Of a DNA stretch of 11,738 bases, positions 7,315-11,738 are shown one piece after another. Below the pieces are notes generated by a model. It saw nothing but the letters and a program-made list of their open reading frames with translations, did no database searches and had not been told where the DNA came from. The DNA is taken from assembly GCA_002366635.1 (NCBI GenBank), contig DFBN01000020.1, positions 1-11,738 of the forward strand, given 5' to 3'. Positions within the stretch are counted from its first letter, which is position 1. Every line of letters begins with the position of its first letter. A program made the position numbers and the translations under genes. The stretch comes from Caldifarciminota bacterium UBA3079 (GTDB lineage: Bacteria; Hydrothermota; Tepidihabitantia; Tepidihabitantales; Tepidihabitantaceae).

Positions 7315-7548
7315 ATGAACCTGTTACTGCAGCGTATTTCCATAGACCCCGATGTCTGCTTCGGCAAGCCGTGCATTCGCGGCACCCGAATCTGGGTATC
7401 GCTAGTGCTTGACTTGATGGCCGGGGGAATGAGTACTCAAGAGATTCTTGCGGAGTATCCCCGGTTGAAGGAGGAAGATATTCGGGCGGCCATCGCCTAC
7501 GGTGCCGAGATGTCACGGGAGCGATACATCGAGGTTCCGGCCGAGTGA
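7315..7548 (+). CDS. DUF433 family antitoxin-like protein
   Basis: This is a 77-residue protein of the DUF433 family, small winged-helix-like proteins usually encoded just before a DUF5615 PIN-like toxin. The family signature is clear: ISIDPDVCFGKPCIRGTRI near residues 8-26, VLDLMAGGMSTQEILAEYP in the middle, and EEDIRAAIAYGAEM near the end. The length is typical and the reading frame intact. The ATG at 7315 has AGGAGGA at 7299-7305. Its stop overlaps the GTG of the toxin remnant as GTGA, the usual coupled arrangement. It probably binds DNA and represses its own promoter. Since the partner toxin is truncated, it may persist as an orphan antitoxin or have a regulatory role. Confidence 0.88.
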   Translation: MNLLLQRISIDPDVCFGKPCIRGTRIWVSLVLDLMAGGMSTQEILAEYPRLKEEDIRAAIAYGAEMSRERYIEVPAE

Positions 7549-7643
7549 AATTCAAGCTCGACGAGAACTTCGGGATCAGAACCCAGCAGCTTTTCCGCGC
7601 GGCCGGTCTGATTCAGACCCGAAGCGCCCGTTTTTTTTCTTGA
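7545..7643 (+). pseudogene. Truncated DUF5615 (PIN-like) toxin remnant
   Basis: Starting from the GTG that overlaps the DUF433 stop, the frame reads MKFKLDENFGIRTQQLFRAAG before drifting into an unrelated tail and a stop at 7641, 32 codons in all. The opening KFKLDEN(L/F)...LLRAAGHDV is the N-terminus of DUF5615 PIN-like toxins, with the first acidic residues of the nuclease site (DEN). Intact family members are roughly 100-120 residues, so about three quarters is missing. I see no continuation in the other two forward frames before the promoter and leader region of the C25 gene. A deletion or replacement that brought in the protease cassette is the likely cause. A catalytically active product is very unlikely. 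Confidence 0.75.
7597..7638 (+). terminator. Possible intrinsic terminator inside the toxin remnant
   Basis: GGTCTG (7605-7610) pairs with CAGACC (7614-7619) over a 3-base loop. After a 4x4 internal loop, GCGC (7597-7600) pairs with GCGC (7624-7627). Three bases later come eight T residues (7631-7638). The T tract is convincing; the interrupted stem is weaker. It would end transcription from the DUF433 promoter before the C25 gene. Confidence 0.4.
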
Positions 7644-7666
7644 CAGCGGGGGGGTAGCTATATTCA
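7640..7666 (+). promoter_or_regulatory. Candidate promoter of the C25 protease cassette
   Basis: TTGACA (7640-7645) directly follows the T tract. Possible -10 boxes are TATTCA (7661-7666, 15-base spacer) or TATATT (7659-7664, 13-base spacer); both spacers are shorter than ideal and include seven G residues. The -35 is perfect and the position suits a transcript starting near 7672, just before the structured leader. Assignment is tentative. Confidence 0.4.
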
Positions 7667-7679
7667 ACTCCTGAAATCA

Positions 7680-7832
7680 GAAGGCAATGGCGGCACCGAG
7701 CCAAAGACGAAAGGCAGGCATCCGAGGTGCGCGGATGCAAAAAGACAGAGTAACGCGATGACAGGGAAAGCAGAGGCTATGCAGATGTTTCTGTTTGCCT
7801 TTCTCAGCAAAAGATGCCCAAAAGGAGGGAAA
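7680..7832 (+). ncRNA. Structured 5' leader of the C25 gene, possible riboswitch-like element
   Basis: The roughly 150 bases before the C25 start are non-coding and can fold. AAGGCAA (7681-7687) can close a stem with TTGCCTT (7795-7801), plus a G-U pair at 7680/7802. Just inside, TGGC (7688-7691) pairs with GCCA (7700-7703). Then GCATCCG (7718-7724) pairs with CGGATGC (7732-7738) over a 7-base loop. The loops of these two hairpins hold GCACC (7693-7697) and GGTGC (7726-7730), which are fully complementary and could kiss. The 3' strand of the closing stem could instead pair with AGAGGC (7772-7777) or partly with the Shine-Dalgarno AAAGG (7821-7825). The GGCAA-hairpin-GACGaAAGGC-hairpin order loosely recalls the c-di-GMP-I riboswitch, but the GACGCAAAGCC core and the 3' TAGC...GGGTT are not matched. 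Function is unproven. Confidence 0.4.
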
Positions 7833-10727
7833 ATGAACAAACTTAGAATGGCCTTTGCCCATAGCAGTGTATTTGTCCTTGCTTGGCTTGTCTGTGCTAT
7901 TGGTGTTGCAGCCGCGAGCGAAACCCCAGCAGGTTCACGGCAAAGCGGTTATGGACTCAAGTTTACCTATGAGCCTATACCGGGAGTTCCAATAGTGGGT
8001 GAAGCCAAAGTGGCACCTAATCCAGTTGGCGAGCCAGTTCTAACTTCAGAAGTGCTCGGCACCGATTCTCTAACCGCCATTATGTCAACCATGATTGCGC
8101 CTGTGTCTCCCGAAGGTGATGTGGTGATATCCCCCACCACGGTTGTGCCTCAGCCTGCCGAAGTCGACTTCTTACCCGCGCTAGGCCCAGGACACGATGT
8201 TCGTGTTTTCGGACATACGGTCATCCAAGGGCCATCAGAGTCCAGAGCGGCACATCCTGGCAGCACCGCACAAGATGTATTTTCCTCAGGTTGCATTCAT
8301 CTACCAGTGTTGAATCGGTCTGTACCCCAGAGCAGCATTCAGCAGTCTGGACCCGAAACCGTTACCCCTGGTGAGCATTCGAGCACTGCAGAGGACGGTT
8401 GGCTGACCATCAAGAGTGAAACCTTTGAGGGTCCTTTTCCCAACCAGTGGGTTCTTTACGGTTCGCCGACATGGGATGATGAGAGTTACCGTCCGCATAA
8501 CGGCAGCTGGAGTGGATACTGTGTTGGTTCGACAATAAACCCTCCCGGGCCTTATACGCCAGGCGATACTGCTTGGATGGTCTACGGTCCATTCAGTCTC
8601 GTCGGCGCAACTGATGCCAAGGTGGATTTCTACAGATGGCTGCGAACTGAGAGCAACTATGACTACCTCTACTGGTTGGCATCCGTGAACGGCAACAACT
8701 TCTACGGCTACTACACGTCAGGGGACCACCAGAGTTGGACCTCCACTAGCTTCGATTTGAAGAATGTCCCGACACTCGGTAACCTCTGCGGGCGCTCTCA
8801 GGTCTGGATTGCTTTTCTCTTCACCTCTGACGTAAGCAACCAGTACGAGGGCGCGTACATTGACGACATATACATCAAGAAGTATGTGAGCACCGAGAAG
8901 CCCGACCTAACTTACTATACGCCTTCGGGCTGGGACTATCCGATAGTGCCGTCAAATGTGACCGGCACGCATCGGGTGCCGAGTCCACTCTATGCGGGCA
9001 CGAATTACATTGATTGGGCCGGAATAAATGCGGGGAATGATACGGTTCGTCAGCAGTTCTATACCTACCTTTATCGTGATGGGACGCCATTGGCTGGATG
9101 GTACACAAACCCGCCATTGCCTCCAGGGCCTCCTGGGTATTTCTATTTCCCTGATTACCAAACGACCATTCTCGCCGGGGACCATACTCTGATGACCGTT
9201 CAGGACTCGACAAATGTCATCGACGAGTCGAATGAGAACAACAACCGGTACTCGCAGTCCTGGACCTGGAGCGGTGGCGGTGGTGGACCCTACGAGCACG
9301 TCACGATAACTTCCAGTGCCTTGAAGTCGTACTTCGCTCAGTTGAAGTCTTTTCTGCGCAACCATCTATCACTGCATGATACAACGATAACAACTGAGTA
9401 CATCTACTCCAGCCAAAGCGGAAGAGATAATGCAGAAAAAGTGCGCAACTTCATAAAATGGGCTTATCAGAACTGGGAAACCAGGTATGTTCTGCTTGGC
9501 GGAGACGTGGATGTCGTTCCTCATCGGATGACGTATACCGGCTTGCACGCATCCGGCCGCCCCCGCTGGAACGATACCATTCCTTGCGACCTCTACTATT
9601 CCGGGCTAGACGGCACTTGGGATGCCAACGGCAACAATGTCTTTGGCGAACCGGCAGATAACCCAGATATGTCACCTGATGTCTACGTTGGCCGAGCACC
9701 GGTCTCCAACTCCGCCGAGGCTCAGCGTTTTGTCACCAAGACAATCATTTACGGAAGTGGCACACCATCACACTGGAATCGGGTCCTCCTTGCTGGTTTC
9801 GACCTGAACACAGATCCCGGGAGAGAGACTTACGGAGAGACAACGATGGAATACTATGATGATACTTACATCCCATCCTCGTTTATTTGCGCAAAGGTAT
9901 ATGACAGTCACAGCGGGAACCACAAGGAAGCGGTTAGAAACTACCTGAACCAAGGGAAACACTTCTTCATCCACAACGACCACGGTGGCATCACTTCACT
10001 CGGCACTGGCTGGGTCAATCACAGCTGGTCTCTGAGCAACAGTGACCTGGAGGGTCTAACCAATGGCCTGAACAAGCTGACCATATTCACGTCGAGTGCC
10101 TGCTTGATTGGTGCATTCGACCGTCGGGATTGCGTTATGGAGGCTTTCATGAACGCGCCGAACGGAGGGGCGGTCGCCACTATGTCGAACTCCAGGTTTG
10201 GGTGGTATCAACCCGGACAAAACCCTCAACGTGACTTCACTCACGCTTACATCGAGAAGTTCGTAAGCAGGATTTTCAGTCATAGACCGGCTTATATGAA
10301 GGACTTCGCCTTAGGCAAGGAGAAATTGATTTCACGCGCTTTAGACGACTCCACATATCGATGGAGCATGTATGCTCTTAACCTTTTTGGCGAACCCGCA
10401 TTAAGGATGGATATCCCGACAGGACTAGTGGAAAGAACGATGGGAGTGAAACCATTACGCTTCCGACTAGCTGTTACCCCGGCCATATTTGGACAAATGA
10501 CGACCATCAGATTCGAGCTTGGACACCCCAGCACTGTCGAGTTGGAGATTTACGACGCAGCAGGGCGATTGGTTCGGACTCTCGTACATAGCCGCCTGGC
10601 GACGGGTCGTCATAGTGCAGTCTGGGACGGGAAAACATCCCAGGGTCACGATTGTCCAAGTGGGGTCTATGTTGTGGCGTTGAAAAGCGAGCACGGTTGT
10701 TGCTCGCAGAAAGTCGTTCGTTACTAA
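7833..10727 (+). CDS. Secreted C25 (gingipain-family) cysteine protease with sorting domain
   Basis: This is a predicted exported cysteine endopeptidase of 964 residues. The ATG at 7833 is chosen because AAAGGAGGG lies just upstream and it begins a signal peptide (about 1-29, ending VAAASE); an in-frame ATG 25 codons earlier lies inside the leader. About 30-190 is low-complexity and unassigned. About 197-351 is a jelly-roll, MAM-like domain (ETFEGPFPNQW... to YIDDIYIKKY). About 356-478 is a CARDB adhesion-type domain ending in DESNENNNRY, followed by a GGGGG linker. About 488-860 is the C25 catalytic domain, with VLLGGDVDVVP, HNDHGG (His717) and SSACLIGAF (Cys757). About 880-964 is a FlgD-like Ig sorting domain (IYDAAGRLVRTL... 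to PSGVYVVAL). The N-terminal C25 propeptide is absent; a protein of that type is encoded 12 bases downstream. Confidence 0.9.
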   Translation: MNKLRMAFAHSSVFVLAWLVCAIGVAAASETPAGSRQSGYGLKFTYEPIPGVPIVGEAKVAPNPVGEPVLTSEVLGTDSLTAIMSTMIAPVSPEGDVVISPTTVVPQPAEVDFLPALGPGHDVRVFGHTVIQGPSESRAAHPGSTAQDVFSSGCIHLPVLNRSVPQSSIQQSGPETVTPGEHSSTAEDGWLTIKSETFEGPFPNQWVLYGSPTWDDESYRPHNGSWSGYCVGSTINPPGPYTPGDTAWMVYGPFSLVGATDAKVDFYRWLRTESNYDYLYWLASVNGNNFYGYYTSGDHQSWTSTSFDLKNVPTLGNLCGRSQVWIAFLFTSDVSNQYEGAYIDDIYIKKYVSTEKPDLTYYTPSGWDYPIVPSNVTGTHRVPSPLYAGTNYIDWAGINAGNDTVRQQFYTYLYRDGTPLAGWYTNPPLPPGPPGYFYFPDYQTTILAGDHTLMTVQDSTNVIDESNENNNRYSQSWTWSGGGGGPYEHVTITSSALKSYFAQLKSFLRNHLSLHDTTITTEYIYSSQSGRDNAEKVRNFIKWAYQNWETRYVLLGGDVDVVPHRMTYTGLHASGRPRWNDTIPCDLYYSGLDGTWDANGNNVFGEPADNPDMSPDVYVGRAPVSNSAEAQRFVTKTIIYGSGTPSHWNRVLLAGFDLNTDPGRETYGETTMEYYDDTYIPSSFICAKVYDSHSGNHKEAVRNYLNQGKHFFIHNDHGGITSLGTGWVNHSWSLSNSDLEGLTNGLNKLTIFTSSACLIGAFDRRDCVMEAFMNAPNGGAVATMSNSRFGWYQPGQNPQRDFTHAYIEKFVSRIFSHRPAYMKDFALGKEKLISRALDDSTYRWSMYALNLFGEPALRMDIPTGLVERTMGVKPLRFRLAVTPAIFGQMTTIRFELGHPSTVELEIYDAAGRLVRTLVHSRLATGRHSAVWDGKTSQGHDCPSGVYVVALKSEHGCCSQKVVRY

Positions 10728-10739
10728 AGGAGGATAACG

Positions 10740-11393
10740 ATGTTGCGGAATTTCCTGAAAGCCGTGTGCTACGTTTTCGTTGCGGCGATGCCGCTTTGCG
10801 CCGGCGGGCTTACGACTAACTTCGACCTGGAAGACGCAGAACTCATCTTCAGCAAGTCCGGTGAGTATGACTTGGTTGCGCTAGACGGGGCCGGTTTGAT
10901 GACCGATACAGGGTTGCCAGCACTTCCGCAGCTCTCAGTGAACGTGGTAATCCCGCTGGACCGTAAAGTAATCGAACTGGTGGCCGAGCCGCTGATGACC
11001 GAGAGTGTGGAAGGCAGTTTCCTGATTATGCCAGCACAACCTCCCAGGCATGGAGATGAACAGTTCAACCCCGACTTTGTTCAACCCGACCCAACCGTTT
11101 ACAGTTCTCACTCGTGGTTTCCGGCAGAAATTGCTATAGTAACCGGACAGAGCTCCATGTTTGGATATAATATCGCTCACCTGTTGATTACTCCACTGCA
11201 GTACATACCCGCTGAAGGAAAGCTCAGGTTCCACAGGAAGGTGACTTTGACGCTTACGCTAGAACCTTCTGAGTTAGACTATCTTCCAGTCGGCAAGCGT
11301 ACCGAGGAGACAAAGCACGAAATCGAAGAGGACCTTAGGTCTTTAGTAATCAACCCCGAGGACGTCAGCAAGTTCGCGCCGAGGAACGATTAA
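10740..11393 (+). CDS. Stand-alone C25 propeptide-like secreted protein
   Basis: This 217-residue protein has a signal peptide (about 1-21, MLRNFLKAVCYVFVAAMPLC). The rest resembles the N-terminal propeptide of gingipain-type proteases. It has TDTGLPALPQLSVNVVIP near 55-72, the WFPAEIAIVTGQSSMFGYNIAHLLITPLQYIP stretch spread over about 126-157, and GKLRFHRKVTLTL at 160-172. It ends with a charged stretch and NPEDVSKFAPRND, where such propeptides normally lead into the protease. Here it ends at TAA instead. AAGGAGG (10727-10733) begins in the C25 stop codon, so the two genes are one transcript. Known gingipain propeptides inhibit the protease and help it fold; by inference this one acts in trans on the preceding protease. 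It could also be a fossil of a longer protease, but no C25 remnant follows. Confidence 0.75.
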   Translation: MLRNFLKAVCYVFVAAMPLCAGGLTTNFDLEDAELIFSKSGEYDLVALDGAGLMTDTGLPALPQLSVNVVIPLDRKVIELVAEPLMTESVEGSFLIMPAQPPRHGDEQFNPDFVQPDPTVYSSHSWFPAEIAIVTGQSSMFGYNIAHLLITPLQYIPAEGKLRFHRKVTLTLTLEPSELDYLPVGKRTEETKHEIEEDLRSLVINPEDVSKFAPRND

Positions 11394-11470
11394 GGGGCTA
11401 CGTTGCGGTATCGCGGAAGATAGTGAAGCTGGAATAGCAGTTACACAGGCCTGAAAAGGCCACGCAGACG

Positions 11471-11501
11471 CGGCGGGGAGGTTCGGCTCCCCGCCGGTTT
11501 T
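11471..11501 (+). terminator. Intrinsic terminator of the C25 cassette
   Basis: CGGCGGGGAG (11471-11480) pairs perfectly with CTCCCCGCCG (11487-11496) across loop GTTCGG, followed by G and four T residues. This is a strong GC-rich hairpin with a short T run, 77 bases after the propeptide gene. The reverse strand has no T run after the hairpin, so it works in the plus direction. A smaller hairpin GGCC-TGAAAA-GGCC lies just upstream at 11448-11461. Confidence 0.8.
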
Positions 11502-11693
11502 GATTGGCTTGGGGAGTTTCTGGAGTAGGTTTCCTAATAGCTTGCAGAGCAGCTTGTGGGGAGAAGCGATGCGTGGGCTCGATTCGTTTTACGCCTTGCC
11601 TTGAGGCCATTGCGTTTCCTGACTTTACGCGCAAAGCTCTCCGGTATCGGGTTTAAGTGGGACGAACCTGGACATGCGTTTGCTCGGTCATTT
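11502..11693 (+). other. Intergenic stretch without recognised features
   Basis: Between the terminator and the edge fragment I see no convincing gene, RNA or repeat. A short reverse-strand open frame crosses this stretch and the terminator hairpin, but its composition and position argue against coding. Confidence 0.5.
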
Positions 11694-11738
11694 TCACACC
11701 CTACGTAGATTAGCTCGGGCTTCTTCGAAGTCGTCGCC
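11694..11738 (-). CDS. C-terminal end of a minus-strand gene, possibly HicB-like (partial)
   Basis: Reading in from the right edge on the reverse strand gives GDDFEEARANLRRV and a TGA at 11696-11694. The pattern GDxxEEAxxNL is what HicB-type antitoxins show after their core (typically SQGDTLEEALENIKEAI), though they usually run further, so this copy may be truncated or frameshifted. With 14 residues the family call is weak; the frame itself looks like coding sequence. Confidence 0.3.
   Translation of the reverse strand, partial: GDDFEEARANLRRV

Noticed and set aside
7680-7802. Firm call of a c-di-GMP-I riboswitch
   Set aside because: The conserved GACGCAAAGCC core, GNRA loop and 3' TAGC...GGGTT are missing; only the layout is similar.
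7758-7832. Upstream in-frame ATG as start of the C25 protease
   Set aside because: It lies in the folded leader, has no Shine-Dalgarno, and would put 25 extra residues before a clear signal peptide that starts after AAAGGAGGG.
11398-11634. 78-codon minus-strand open frame downstream of the propeptide gene
   Set aside because: It runs across the terminator hairpin and has Arg/Pro-rich shadow composition.
1-11738. CRISPR array, insertion sequence or attachment site
   Set aside because: I saw no regularly spaced direct repeats, transposase gene or terminal inverted repeats.

Overview
The window shows a bacterial chromosome with two oppositely oriented blocks. The left 7 kb, all on the minus strand, is a compact housekeeping run. 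In transcription order it holds a secreted alpha/beta hydrolase, ispE, tRNA-Gln, prs, rplY, pth, ychF and the start of rpsF. Gaps are at most about 20 bases, and two of the junctions are 4-base ATGA overlaps. The order ispE / tRNA-Gln / prs / rplY / pth / ychF followed by rpsF is, from memory, typical of deltaproteobacteria and related phyla. The right 4.7 kb is on the plus strand and is accessory.

No rRNA or unambiguous phylogenetic marker is present, so lineage is inference. Secreted proteins with a FlgD-like C-terminal sorting domain, a gingipain-type protease, a CTC-type long L25 and frequent TTG/GTG starts suggest an uncultured Gram-negative bacterium of the WOR-3 (Stahlbacteria), Cloacimonetes or wider FCB kind.

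Layout: 1-224 rpsF (partial); 240-1295 ychF; 1292-1855 pth; 1852-2562 rplY; 2576-3517 prs; 3538-3608 tRNA-Gln(UUG); 3628-4485 ispE; 4490-7006 secreted hydrolase. All of these are on the minus strand. The divergent spacer 7007-7314 holds a promoter for each side. On the plus strand follow a DUF433 antitoxin with an operator-like palindrome over its -10 box (7249-7268), a 32-codon remnant of its DUF5615 toxin partner, and a structured leader of about 170 nt. Next come a 964-residue secreted C25 (gingipain-family) cysteine protease, a separate 217-residue protein that looks like a free-standing C25 propeptide, and a strong intrinsic terminator. The right edge carries the last codons of a minus-strand gene, possibly HicB-like.

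The left block supplies translation (S6, L25, Pth, YchF, tRNA-Gln) and precursor metabolism (PRPP, isoprenoids). The most unusual part is on the right: a C25 protease without its usual N-terminal propeptide, followed 12 bases later by a secreted stand-alone propeptide-like protein. Upstream is a leader able to form a closing stem and two hairpins with complementary loops. I read this as a two-gene secreted protease with a trans-acting inhibitor or chaperone, possibly under RNA-level control.
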